54,164 nt of DNA from Methanomassiliicoccales archaeon (lineage in GTDB: Archaea > Thermoplasmatota > Thermoplasmata > RBG-16-68-12 > SOIM01). Below are positions 6,055 to 15,102 of this stretch, in pieces (position 1 is the stretch's first letter; each line of letters opens with the position of its first letter). The translations under genes and the position numbers were made by a program. Below the pieces are notes generated by a model. It saw only the letters and a program-made list of their open reading frames with translations, was not told where the DNA came from and ran no database searches. Where the stretch lies: assembly GCA_030593885.1 (NCBI GenBank), contig JAUVGH010000012.1, forward strand, positions 1 through 54,164. The letters are read 5' to 3'.

Positions 6055-6975
6055 CTATGTGGCTATGTCAAGAGGTGCTCTCTCAGTCTTAGCCTGGGTG
6101 TACAGTCTATAGGCAACATAAATCGCCCCGATGAGAGCGGTCACGAGCGCCATTACGAAGTCCCCTGGCGCTTCTTGGAGATAGAAACCGAGTGCGTCGA
6201 ACAGGTATACAAGAGATATCCCCTCACTCATGAGCCAGAAGGCCATATAGAAGATCTCTCCGATGATGACTGCAAAGATCGTCAGGACTATTCCTATGGC
6301 TATGACCCCGCCGGTAACCTTCTCAGTCCCCTGCGTCAGTGCGTATGCCACGAACATTCCGATGACAAATCCTGCAAAGAAGAACACGTAGCCTGCGAAG
6401 TACGCGATCAATGCCCAGACCAACCCGGAGACGATGGCAGCCCCCAGAGCGTATGTGATGCCTCTCGCGTAGTTTGGCTGCTGAGCTGATTTCCGTTCTT
6501 GGATGGATCCGACCTGCGACCTCAGTTTGTTCACGCAAGGATTGCACAGCTGGATGGTTGTCCCGTTCACAAGGATGACTTCCGAGCTGGGGCTGTCGCA
6601 CTCTTCGCAGTTGTTATCGTACTTCTCGGTCACATATGAGAGAGAAGTTGTGATATCGCTCAGAAGTTCAGCAAGCTGATCCGTTTTGGGCGGTTTCCAT
6701 TTGGGCGTGAAATTCATCACCACCACCCCTGACTGGGTGGCGACCTGTCCCATGGAACCCACCATTTTCAATAGCTTCTTACTGTCCAAAGCAGTCTGGA
6801 CCTTGAAGCTGTCCTCCTGCTTGGGAAACGAGACCTGAAGCGAAAAACTGCTGCCCAAAGCGGCCGCACTCAACGCAACCTGGTAACCCCTGTGCAGCCC
6901 ATAAACGGTCTTATCTTTGACCTTCATTCCTGTTCTAAGAGCCACATCCCTCATGATGTCCTGAATGTTCACCAT
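6055..6975 (-). CDS. Membrane protein with a Cys4 site and C-terminal helices
   Basis: A 306-residue protein that I do not recognise. Residues 1-118 form a soluble domain with beta-rich patterns (YQVALSAAALGSSFSLQVSFPK). A zinc-site candidate, CEEC-x20-CNPC, follows (about 121-150). The C-terminal half holds about four hydrophobic helices (about 170-190, 192-212, 217-247 as a long or paired span, and 273-293), so the soluble domain is probably tethered to the membrane. It lies alone on the minus strand just beyond the Fic cassette, so it was the original downstream neighbour of tRNA-Thr. The start ATG has a weak AT-rich promoter region near 7045-7060. Confidence 0.6.
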   Translation of the reverse strand: MVNIQDIMRDVALRTGMKVKDKTVYGLHRGYQVALSAAALGSSFSLQVSFPKQEDSFKVQTALDSKKLLKMVGSMGQVATQSGVVVMNFTPKWKPPKTDQLAELLSDITTSLSYVTEKYDNNCEECDSPSSEVILVNGTTIQLCNPCVNKLRSQVGSIQERKSAQQPNYARGITYALGAAIVSGLVWALIAYFAGYVFFFAGFVIGMFVAYALTQGTEKVTGGVIAIGIVLTIFAVIIGEIFYMAFWLMSEGISLVYLFDALGFYLQEAPGDFVMALVTALIGAIYVAYRLYTQAKTERAPLDIAT

Positions 6976-7116
6976 TTAACTTCCCCTCCGTGGTTGTGCG
7001 CCTCCGTATCCTACTGGGTCACTTCAACAATCGATGAATAAGACTCATATTATTACAATTTTTCTGCGAACCCCAATAGAACACTGGCCAAGAAGCGCTG
7101 TCAGTCTTGAAGGAGG

Positions 7117-8328
7117 TCATCTGAATTCCTGGACTATCTTCTCCAGTTCTTCCGCGAAGATCCGAACCTCATCCTCTGTGTTGTAGATGTAGAAGGAGGC
7201 GCGAGATGAACCCCTAATGCCGTGATCATTGAACCAAGAGTTGTTGCAGTGCATCCCGCTCCTTATCATCACATTGGCCACTTCATCAAGGATCATTGCC
7301 ACGTCATGAGGTTCCATTCCATCGATAATGAAGGCGGTGATGCCTCCTCTATTCTCTGCGCTCGGTCCGAGGATCGTCAAGCCTGGAATGTTGGATAGAA
7401 GGTCTGTGGCAATCCTGTTCAAGCTCTTCTCGTGTTCATGGATCTCTTCCATCCCGATGTTCATCAGGTATTTTACCGAAGCACATGTTCCGATTATCCC
7501 GGCGAAGTTCTGGAGACCAGCCTCGAATTTCTGCGGAGGCCTCAGCAGCTTGTAGTCGTCATACGTCGTATCAGCGACCGAACTGCCCCCAACCAGGAAC
7601 GTGTCCAGGCTGTCCAGCAGGTCGTACTTGCCATAAAGCACCCCCATCCCGCTCGGACCGCACATCTTGTGGATTGAGAAACAGAGAAAGTCCAAGTCCA
7701 ATTCTTGAACGTCCATCTTCCGGTGAGGGACCGACTGCGCTCCATCGAAGAGCACCAACGACCCGTTATCGTGAGCGACCTCGATGAGATCCTTGGCGGG
7801 CACGGTCGAACCGTCCAGGTTGGACACCTCTGCGATGCTGATCAGCTTCACGTCCGGGCTTAACTTCTCCTTGAGGTTCTCCATGGAGAACGACCCGTCA
7901 TCGTTTGATCTGAAGACCTGATGTTTGGTTCCGGCTCTAGTAACCAGAACCTGCCATGGCACCAGATTAGAATTGTGTTCTTTGTCTCCGGTCAGGACTA
8001 TGTCGCCCTTCTTCAGACCCAGAGTGTGGGCGAGCAGGTTGATGCCTTCGGTGGTGTTCTTCAAGAAGATAATCTCTTCCGATCTCTCAGCGTTCAACAA
8101 TCTCTGCAATTGGTCCCTGCCCTCGTCACACCTGATGGTGACCTCTGTGCCGAACTTGTGAACGCTTCTTCCTCCGCATGCTGGGAATTCGATGTAATAC
8201 TCGTTCATTGCATCTATGACCTGCTTGGGTCTCAATGCGGTGCATGCTGTGTCTAAGTAGATTGGCAGCTTGCCGTTGATTTCCTTATGGAGACATGGAA
8301 AGTCCTTTCGAATCTCCTCAGGATTCAT
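7117..8328 (-). CDS. SufS-like cysteine desulfurase (class V aminotransferase fold)
   Basis: A 403-residue PLP enzyme that takes sulfur from L-cysteine for Fe-S cluster assembly or other thio-cofactors. The PLP-binding lysine is K221 (SIHKMCGPSGMGVLYG). A conserved His lies in DKEHNSN (about residue 118). The catalytic persulfide cysteine C361 lies in RSGMHCNNSWF, matching the RxGxxC pattern of group II (SufS/CsdA) enzymes. Length and order agree with SufS. No sufBC or scaffold genes are adjacent. A minus-strand TATA-like GGATTAAAG lies near 8355 and suggests a leaderless start at 8328. A selenocysteine-lyase activity is possible, as for other SufS relatives. Confidence 0.88.
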   Translation of the reverse strand: MNPEEIRKDFPCLHKEINGKLPIYLDTACTALRPKQVIDAMNEYYIEFPACGGRSVHKFGTEVTIRCDEGRDQLQRLLNAERSEEIIFLKNTTEGINLLAHTLGLKKGDIVLTGDKEHNSNLVPWQVLVTRAGTKHQVFRSNDDGSFSMENLKEKLSPDVKLISIAEVSNLDGSTVPAKDLIEVAHDNGSLVLFDGAQSVPHRKMDVQELDLDFLCFSIHKMCGPSGMGVLYGKYDLLDSLDTFLVGGSSVADTTYDDYKLLRPPQKFEAGLQNFAGIIGTCASVKYLMNIGMEEIHEHEKSLNRIATDLLSNIPGLTILGPSAENRGGITAFIIDGMEPHDVAMILDEVANVMIRSGMHCNNSWFNDHGIRGSSRASFYIYNTEDEVRIFAEELEKIVQEFR

Positions 8329-8399
8329 GGACGTTAGATAACATCTTTTGGATTAAAGTTTTCCCAACTTCGAGCTTACATGTCCATCCATCGTTCGCA

Positions 8400-8409
8400 A
8401 GATATAACT
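8400..8409 (+). promoter_or_regulatory. TATA-type promoter of the first glycosyltransferase gene
   Basis: AGATATAACT lies about 33 bp before the ATG at 8438, predicting a start only a few bases upstream of the coding region. Confidence 0.4.
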
Positions 8410-8437
8410 ATCCCGTTCCGCTTTTCCAATCGAGTTC

Positions 8438-9526
8438 ATGAAGGTATGTCTGATCGCCAATGAGTTCCCGCCAGATGTCGGTGGTTGGCAGACATACTCT
8501 TATGAGCTGGCCGGTGCACTGTCCGAGATCGATGATGTTTGGGTTGTTGCACCTGATTACGATGAGGAGTGGGAGGATCCTCGGGGATTGAAGATCAAGA
8601 GATTCGAGAGACACAATCTACGTTCTTTCGTCAGGAATGCTACAAGAGCGGTCAGAGAGATCGCCCGTGGGGGATTGGACGTTGTCCACGCTCTCATGGT
8701 CCATCCCTCCGGGTATGTGGGGTCTCGCATCAAGGTTCCTTTGGTTCTCACCGCACATGGCAATGACTTCCTATTCCCAGATATTGTCGCCAAGACTATG
8801 ACAAAGGTGGCTCTCAAGAGGGCTGACTCGATAGTCTGCGTGAGCAGGGGTACGAGGAACCTCCTTCCCGCAAAACACCAGTCCAAGGCCACAGTCATCC
8901 CTAATGGAACCAGGCCCGAGAACTTCCTGACCGACAAGGATGGATCCAAGGAGATACTGGGTCTGGGGAGAATGATTCTATCCGTCGGGCGTCTTGTCAA
9001 GAGGAAGGGTGTGGATGATCTGCTCAGGGCGGGAGTGGATGTGCTGGACAATTTCCCGGATGTCAAGTTCGCAATTGTGGGTGATGGCCCGGAAAGAGAA
9101 GCTCTAGAAGACCTAGCCAAAGAGCTTGGCATGTCTAACTCGGTCATCTTCACTGGAAGGGTGGACGATGAGACGCTTAGAAGATACTACTCGGCAGCCG
9201 ACGCCTTCGTGATGCCCTCCAAGTTCATCGGAGGCACGGATGTTGAAGGATTCGGGATAGTCTTTCTCGAGGCAAATGCGTCGCTGACCCCGGTCATAGG
9301 CCGAAGGAGCGGCGGGATCGAGGACGCAATAGAGGATGGGAAATCCGGATTCCTGATAGATGACCCTTCAGAACTGGCTGAGAAGATATCCTATCTACTT
9401 GAGAATCAAGACGTCGCAAGGCAAATGGCAGAGTATGGGAGGAATAGGGTACTCGAGTCATTCAACTGGGAGCGCATCGCTACAAGGGTCCACCAGGTCT
9501 ATGAGGACGTCGTGCGAAGTAGTTGA
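8438..9526 (+). CDS. Glycosyltransferase family 4 (GT-B fold)
   Basis: A 362-residue GT4 enzyme, probably acting on lipid-linked glycan or S-layer oligosaccharide at the cytoplasmic membrane face. The N-terminal Rossmann domain opens with MKVCLIANEFPPDVGGWQ, the usual acceptor-side glycine-rich loop. The C-terminal nucleotide-sugar domain shows IPNGTRPENF, LSVGRLVKRKGVDDLL, IVGDGPERE and the EX7E motif EGFGIVFLE. Sugar and linkage cannot be predicted. The last 47 bp overlap the convergent flippase gene. It opens a block of five cell-surface glycan genes. Confidence 0.85.
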   Translation: MKVCLIANEFPPDVGGWQTYSYELAGALSEIDDVWVVAPDYDEEWEDPRGLKIKRFERHNLRSFVRNATRAVREIARGGLDVVHALMVHPSGYVGSRIKVPLVLTAHGNDFLFPDIVAKTMTKVALKRADSIVCVSRGTRNLLPAKHQSKATVIPNGTRPENFLTDKDGSKEILGLGRMILSVGRLVKRKGVDDLLRAGVDVLDNFPDVKFAIVGDGPEREALEDLAKELGMSNSVIFTGRVDDETLRRYYSAADAFVMPSKFIGGTDVEGFGIVFLEANASLTPVIGRRSGGIEDAIEDGKSGFLIDDPSELAEKISYLLENQDVARQMAEYGRNRVLESFNWERIATRVHQVYEDVVRSS

Positions 9527-11024
9527 CCAGCTTCTTGAACGGAACGTCGGCCTTTTCGACTATCTCGATCACCTCGGGAGTAATCGGCTTCAGGACCAGG
9601 GCGATGCCAACATACACGAGCAGGCCCACAAGGATCAGCAAAGGCAGTGAGGCCGTGACGTATTCATGCAACACAAAGACCAGAATCCCCATCGCAAGAG
9701 AGGCCAGAACCACCTTCCCGACGAACTTCACCGGGTAGTCCGGCTTGATCAGTTTGTGAACAAGATAGCTTTCATACACGGTCATCATGATTCCCGCTAT
9801 CGCTGTTCCAATCACTGCTCCCAGCGCGCCGTAGGGCGGAATGAGCATCAGGTTGAGTCCGATGTTGGTGGCACCGAATATGGCCCTTGACTTCAGGAGC
9901 TTGGACTCCCTGTCCATAGCGCTCAGATAGGTCGCGGTGATGGACGAGACCTTGGTTAGATTGAAGGAGATGAGGAAGACGACAAGTATGGCCACCACAT
10001 CGAAGTACTCCGGACCGTAGAGCAGCCCGATCAGGTCCCTGGCCAGAACTATCCCGCCCACGCTGATGGGGATCATGGTGATGTATATGAACTCGAAGTT
10101 GGCAGCGTAGGCCTTCTTCAGAGACACCATGTCCTTTTTTGCATAAAGCTCCGAATAGAAGCTGAGGGCGATGCCTCCCAACAGAACGATTGCGAAGAAA
10201 TTGGCCGAGAAGTATGCGAGATTGTACCCCAGGAAGTAGAATCCAGCGATCTTGGACTCCCAGAAAATCCCGAGCAGGATGACGTCCATCTGCTGCATTA
10301 TTATGAAGTTGGTGACGGTGAAGATGTACAGGTATCCGGAATAGCGAATGACGCGTGCCAGGTCAATGCTCTCGGATTTCGGTTTCTTTGTCGTCAGGTA
10401 TGCCTTGAGTGCGTACGCCACCATCAGAAAGGTCCAGGTCAACAGGTCCGCGACAATGGGACCCATCAGGTCCTCACCGAACGCGTAGAAGAGCGTGAAG
10501 GCCAGGGCGAAGTTGACCGATCTCGCTATCAATATGGCGATGTTGACGTACTTCAGGTCGTAATAGCTGACCAGAAGCGATCGGAATATGCCCTCGAACC
10601 CGTAGGGGAGGACGATGACCGCCAGGACCCTGATGTAGACCCCGATCTCGGGCTCGGAGAAGATGGTCGTGGCGATGAAGTCCGAACCGAAGAAGAGCAG
10701 GACCGAGATGGCCGAGATGACGCCAAGACGGATCAGCAGGAGCTTGTTGAGAAGCGATTTGATCTTACCGAACTTCTTCTGAACGCGGTATTCAGGAACG
10801 AACCTGTTGATCGTGGACTCAAACCCAAAAGAGGTCAGTAGGACGAGCGTACCAGCGAGAGTCACCAGGAGCGTCAGTTTCCCGTAATCGTCAGGTTGCA
10901 GGAGCCTCGCGATGACTATCGAATAGATGAATGCGAAGAGGGCGACAGATACTGTTCCAAGGAGGTTCCAGCCCATTCCCCTGAGAACCTTGGTGGACAA
11001 ATCAGCATCCTTCGGTTCCTTCAC
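9480..11024 (-). CDS. Polysaccharide/oligosaccharide flippase (Wzx, MATE-like MOP family)
   Basis: A 514-residue polytopic protein with about 14 predicted helices and an N-terminus typical of Wzx/RfbX flippases (TKVLRGMGWNLLGTVSVALFAF, then LLQPDDYGKLTLLVTLAG). Such proteins move lipid-linked oligosaccharide across the membrane. Later helices show the usual charged inter-helix residues (RESKLLKSRAIFGATNIGLN). It is flanked by GT4 genes on both sides, on opposite strands, fitting a glycan export role. Its 3' end overlaps the convergent GT4 gene by 47 bp. It diverges from the next GT4 gene over a 41-bp AT-containing spacer that must hold both promoters. Confidence 0.85.
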   Translation of the reverse strand: MKEPKDADLSTKVLRGMGWNLLGTVSVALFAFIYSIVIARLLQPDDYGKLTLLVTLAGTLVLLTSFGFESTINRFVPEYRVQKKFGKIKSLLNKLLLIRLGVISAISVLLFFGSDFIATTIFSEPEIGVYIRVLAVIVLPYGFEGIFRSLLVSYYDLKYVNIAILIARSVNFALAFTLFYAFGEDLMGPIVADLLTWTFLMVAYALKAYLTTKKPKSESIDLARVIRYSGYLYIFTVTNFIIMQQMDVILLGIFWESKIAGFYFLGYNLAYFSANFFAIVLLGGIALSFYSELYAKKDMVSLKKAYAANFEFIYITMIPISVGGIVLARDLIGLLYGPEYFDVVAILVVFLISFNLTKVSSITATYLSAMDRESKLLKSRAIFGATNIGLNLMLIPPYGALGAVIGTAIAGIMMTVYESYLVHKLIKPDYPVKFVGKVVLASLAMGILVFVLHEYVTASLPLLILVGLLVYVGIALVLKPITPEVIEIVEKADVPFKKLVNYFARRPHRPGGPL

Positions 11025-11065
11025 AAAAAGGTTAATAGTCCCGCCATAGTTAATGGTTAAGGTTT

Positions 11066-12244
11066 ATGAAAATCCTAATGGCAGCGCCCGCAATTATGAT
11101 CCCCGAATCCCTTGCCCAGTCGGTTCACCAGCAGCAGTTCGCCAAGAATCTGGTGGAGATGGGACACGAACTTCATATCGTGTGCAGGAGGCCCCCAGGA
11201 AGGGAGGAGGTGGAGGGAGGCGTAACCTACCATCGAGTTATGTCCGAGGACTTTCCGTTGAAGAGGATCGTATTCACTCTCGATGCGGTCAGACAGATGA
11301 GGAGATTGTTGGACAGGGAGGATTTCGATGTCATCCACGATAGGGGCTATCTGTTCGGGGCAGTCGGGACCAAGGTCGGACTTGAGAAGAGGGTTCCAAC
11401 CGTTCTGCAGATAGACGACGATTGGGTTGAGACCGAGGCCATGGCATCCCGCATCACCTCCACGCCCATCTACAAGATGTCTGCCATGTCCTGGTGCAAG
11501 AGCCTTATGAAGAAGTCCAAGGTCATGTTCGCGGTCAGCGAGACCCTGAGGGACCTCGTTTCAGAAAGATGGGACGCAGAGCCTGAGAGGATTTCGATCG
11601 TGCCGAACGGTGTCGAACTGGAGGTCTTCCGGCCTGATGCAGAACCACTGGGTATGAGAAAGGAGTTGGGCCTGGAAGGCAAGAAGGTCATCTGTTTTGT
11701 CGGCGCTCTGGGCCCCTGGCACGGCCTGGAGAACCTCATCAAGAGCTTCCCCTATGTGTTGGAGGATGTGCCAGATGCAGAGCTGGTGCTCGTGGGGTCC
11801 ATGAAGGAATTCGGCACCTCACATCTGGCTGAGATGGCGAAGGAATACGGCGTTTCGGAGAAGCTGCACCTTTTTGGCAGGAAGCTCCCTCATGAGGTTC
11901 CCAGAGTACTGGTCGAATCGGATGTGGCCGTGGCGCCCTACCCCGCCAGGGATTTTGGTTTCTCGCCCTTGAAGCTCTTTGAGTACATGGCTTGCGGCGT
12001 CCCGATAGTGTGTTCGGACCTACCCTCCACGCGCGAGATAATAGACCATGACCGGAACGGCCTCCTGGTAACGCCCGAGGACGGCGATTCTCTTGCTGAG
12101 GCGATTGTTCGCGTTCTCGTTGACAAACCTCTGGGTAAGAGATTATCCGTTGAAGGTCTGAGAAGGGTCACATCTTTCAGCTGGAAGGAATCCACAAAGA
12201 AGTTGGTGAGCGTCTACCAGAAAGCTCTGGATTCTGCCACCTAG
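11066..12244 (+). CDS. Glycosyltransferase family 4
   Basis: A 392-residue GT-B glycosyltransferase. N-terminal domain: MKILMAAPAIMIPESLAQSV with an acceptor-site loop and DVIHDRGYLFGAVG. C-terminal donor domain: IVPNGVELEVFRPD, ICFVGALGPWHGLENLIKSF, VLVGSMKEF and FGFSPLKLFEYMACGVPIV, where the terminal Glu binds the sugar nucleotide. It is probably cytoplasmic and membrane-associated and works with the flippase and the other glycosyltransferases. Its last codons overlap the convergent membrane glycosyltransferase gene by 4 bp. Confidence 0.85.
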   Translation: MKILMAAPAIMIPESLAQSVHQQQFAKNLVEMGHELHIVCRRPPGREEVEGGVTYHRVMSEDFPLKRIVFTLDAVRQMRRLLDREDFDVIHDRGYLFGAVGTKVGLEKRVPTVLQIDDDWVETEAMASRITSTPIYKMSAMSWCKSLMKKSKVMFAVSETLRDLVSERWDAEPERISIVPNGVELEVFRPDAEPLGMRKELGLEGKKVICFVGALGPWHGLENLIKSFPYVLEDVPDAELVLVGSMKEFGTSHLAEMAKEYGVSEKLHLFGRKLPHEVPRVLVESDVAVAPYPARDFGFSPLKLFEYMACGVPIVCSDLPSTREIIDHDRNGLLVTPEDGDSLAEAIVRVLVDKPLGKRLSVEGLRRVTSFSWKESTKKLVSVYQKALDSAT

Positions 12245-13923
12245 GCCAATCCCCAGTTGACGTAGTAGAGTCTGGAATAGCCATTGTCGAACAGTTTCAT
12301 GAAGGGAGCCTGATCGAACTTGTCCACAGCTTCTGTGCTCGGAACTGGGGCTGGGTTCCAGGGGTAGAGCATCACACCCTTCTCCATGTCCCTGTCATAG
12401 GCCACGAAATCCACCCTTTTTTTCCCCGAGGGCGTATCCACTTCCTCCATTTCGTCCCTCGCTTCTTCAAAGGTGTCCGCCAGCAAGGTGTCCTGAGCAG
12501 TGTCCCATGTCCCGTCTGCGCCCCCGAACCCGAACAACGTCGTCGAGGCCATATGGTCCGATGCCACTAGTCCGTCGACATACAAACCGGAGAAGAAGGC
12601 GTTTGAGACCAGCTTCGCTGGGACTCCTTCATCCAATCTATCAAGCAGGTCCTTCTGTGGATGAGCTGTGGCGGCCAGCATGAAGAGAAGCGTCGTTATC
12701 AGAGCCCCCACAACCACCTTTCTTCTCTTGTTGGTGGCGCCAAGAAGTCCGGCCATCCTTGAAAGACCGATACCGATCAGGAGAGCGGAGGCAGGCATCA
12801 TGTACTGCAGGTGTCTGTAAGGGATTATCACGTCGCTTGCGAACATTGAGGCCAAGACCAGAGAAGCTGTCATCACGACAGACCAGCTCGTTAGATCCAT
12901 GCCCCTCCTGTGGAAGTCCAAGAATCCCCGTCCGGCAATTCCGAATGCAAAGGTGACCATGAGCGGGGTGAAAAAGATGAAGGCCCAATCCGAGGGGGTA
13001 ATCGTGGTTCCGGGGATCTGCACATACACAATGATGGCCATTATTGAGTAGATGACGACAATTCCTATCGAGAACGAGGCCAGTCTATTCATCAGGGTGG
13101 GATACTTCGGACGAAAGGTCCAACCCGCCCTTCTTCTCAGCTTGACCATTGCGCAAAGACCGACGATTGCCAGCGCAAAGACCGCGATAACGACCCACCA
13201 AGCACCCAGCACCTTGGACATGACGATATCCCTGAAAGGTACCGCGTAAAGGGCCCAGTAGAGGAACGCGGAAGCTACCAGGAAGATCAGGAACATGACG
13301 CTGAGACGGAGCCCCCTGATGTCGGATTTCTTTGAAATGAGCTCCTGGACGAAGACCGCTCCCAGAAGCGCTATGATGAGGAAGTAGGTCGTCAAGTGAT
13401 GTGTCATGATCAGGGCAATCGAAGTTGGGTACAGGAGGTAGTACATCTTTGGATGGAATTGCGCTTTTACGAACAACAGCAGGCAGGTGACGAAGAGCAG
13501 GTCACCAACCGAGCCTGGGCTGGCGTGGGATGTTGTGTACACCATGGGCATGGACACCGCTATTACCCCAGTCGCGATCAAACTAGCAGCGTCTTCGTGG
13601 AACAATGTTCTCCCAATGAAGAAGATGGGAAACACGGACAGGGATGCCAGGATGACGGATACCAGTGAGACCGCCATGGGAAGTGAGACGCTGGTGAACC
13701 CGACAACCCCGTTCAGGAAGATCGATCCTGGGAAGTATGGATACGTGAATCCCCAACCGTCATACGGCAATGATATCGAACCGTTCTCCATCAGACCTCT
13801 TGTTATGAAGAAGTACTCTCCGAAATCTCCGCCCCAATACAGATTCCCCAGCAGCGGGAGCAGGCGCAAGATGAGTCCGGTTACGAATATCGATAGAAGT
13901 GCAAAGCCAGTGGACTTCCGCAT
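12241..13923 (-). CDS. Polytopic membrane glycosyltransferase (GT39/GT-C-like)
   Basis: A 560-residue protein with about a dozen membrane helices and a C-terminal extracytoplasmic domain (from about residue 440). After the first helix comes GGDFGEYFFITRGL, where the acidic residues fit the catalytic D/E of GT-C enzymes that use dolichyl-phosphate sugars. The loop TSHASPGSVGDLLF and LIMTHHLTTYFLI also resemble archaeal GT39-like proteins. It could add sugars on the outer face or transfer glycan. It lacks the WWDxG signature of oligosaccharyltransferase AglB, so AglB is unlikely. It sits between two GT4 genes. Confidence 0.7.
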   Translation of the reverse strand: MRKSTGFALLSIFVTGLILRLLPLLGNLYWGGDFGEYFFITRGLMENGSISLPYDGWGFTYPYFPGSIFLNGVVGFTSVSLPMAVSLVSVILASLSVFPIFFIGRTLFHEDAASLIATGVIAVSMPMVYTTSHASPGSVGDLLFVTCLLLFVKAQFHPKMYYLLYPTSIALIMTHHLTTYFLIIALLGAVFVQELISKKSDIRGLRLSVMFLIFLVASAFLYWALYAVPFRDIVMSKVLGAWWVVIAVFALAIVGLCAMVKLRRRAGWTFRPKYPTLMNRLASFSIGIVVIYSIMAIIVYVQIPGTTITPSDWAFIFFTPLMVTFAFGIAGRGFLDFHRRGMDLTSWSVVMTASLVLASMFASDVIIPYRHLQYMMPASALLIGIGLSRMAGLLGATNKRRKVVVGALITTLLFMLAATAHPQKDLLDRLDEGVPAKLVSNAFFSGLYVDGLVASDHMASTTLFGFGGADGTWDTAQDTLLADTFEEARDEMEEVDTPSGKKRVDFVAYDRDMEKGVMLYPWNPAPVPSTEAVDKFDQAPFMKLFDNGYSRLYYVNWGLA

Positions 13924-13949
13924 CGCGGTTTAATGCGTGATTCACTACA

Positions 13950-15044
13950 TTATGATTGTTGCGCTCCCTTCCAGATGTGTTCTCTCATCCTAGAAACGAA
14001 CATCTTCTCGTCGAACAACATGGACCTCTGGAGGCATGCTTCCCTCATGGCTTCCAGCCGGTCCTTGGTGAGGCTTCCTATTCTGTCCACGAACGCTTCA
14101 GCTGTTGGGGGCAGAAGCCAACCCGTCTCACCATCTACGACCGTTTCCCTGTACCCTCCTTCGTCCGTCACCAGGGCTATCTTTCCCGACGCCATGGCCT
14201 CAACCGGCGTCATGCCGAAGTCCTCGTCAACGGCCGTTGCGATGAAACCTCTGCACTTGGAGTACAGGTCAGTGAGCTCTTCCTGGTCGATCTGGCCAAG
14301 CAGTTCCACGTTCGGTGGGATCTCTCCCAGGTTGGAGATATATGATTTGGAATGGTCCCCCTCGGCGAACCCGCCCACGATCTTCAATCTCTCGTCCGGC
14401 AGTTTGCTGAATATGTCAAGCTGGAGGGCGATCCTCTTCTCTGGGTACAGCCTGTTCACGGACAGCCAGAAGTCGCCCACCTCGGAGAATCTGAAGTCAT
14501 CAGTGGGTACTGGTGGATTGACAACACTTGCATCTCTCCCATAGAATCTCTTGACCCTGCCCTTCACGTTCTCGCTGTTGGCGACTATCATATCAACGCT
14601 GCGAATTGACCTCTCGTTGAACCTCTTATGAGTGAATATCCACATCCTTGCCCCCAATCGTTGCAGTCCGTTGTCCAGATTCTTCAGCGTCCAGTCCTTA
14701 AGATCATAGAATGCCCGAACCGGGGTGTGGCAGTACAGGAGGTTGGGGTGAAGTCTCTTTGCGGAATAGTGTGACCAGTTCCCTGAGAACACGTAGAAGT
14801 CGTACCTCTCCTTCGGACGGAACCTCTTGAACTTGGTCGAGGCATTGATCTGCTTGAGAGGAGGCGTTTTCGACAAGGGGCCAAGGTCAACTATGTTCAC
14901 ATCATCATAACCAAGCTTGGAAACGGTCTCCCTGTTCAGGTCTGTGGTGTAAAGATCGGCATCCATCGCCCGTGCCAGAGTTAGGACGAGCTTCTCTCCT
15001 CCGCCGATGGAGCTCATGAAATCATGGAAGATGGCTATCCTCAT
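13950..15044 (-). CDS. Glycosyltransferase family 4
   Basis: A 364-residue GT4 enzyme. The N-terminus MRIAIFHDFMSSIGGGEKLV is typical of the mannosyltransferase-like subset that starts with a GGGE loop. Donor-domain motifs are VVNPPVPTDDFRFSE, WLSVNRLYPEKRIALQLDIF and the EX7E motif EDFGMTPVE, followed by MASGKIALVTDEGGYRETV. It is in the same direction as the membrane glycosyltransferase 27 bp downstream, so the two may form an operon. It is probably the last member of the surface-glycan block before polC. Confidence 0.85.
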   Translation of the reverse strand: MRIAIFHDFMSSIGGGEKLVLTLARAMDADLYTTDLNRETVSKLGYDDVNIVDLGPLSKTPPLKQINASTKFKRFRPKERYDFYVFSGNWSHYSAKRLHPNLLYCHTPVRAFYDLKDWTLKNLDNGLQRLGARMWIFTHKRFNERSIRSVDMIVANSENVKGRVKRFYGRDASVVNPPVPTDDFRFSEVGDFWLSVNRLYPEKRIALQLDIFSKLPDERLKIVGGFAEGDHSKSYISNLGEIPPNVELLGQIDQEELTDLYSKCRGFIATAVDEDFGMTPVEAMASGKIALVTDEGGYRETVVDGETGWLLPPTAEAFVDRIGSLTKDRLEAMREACLQRSMLFDEKMFVSRMREHIWKGAQQS

Positions 15045-15102
15045 TGAATCTGACCAGTATCTCCACTATGCTTGAACACTTCTTAATTGTTTCTTGGGTG
15101 GC

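Noticed and set aside
12241-13923. Oligosaccharyltransferase AglB
   Set aside because: The WWDxG motif and usual C-terminal domain size are absent; a GT39-like membrane glycosyltransferase is a better description.
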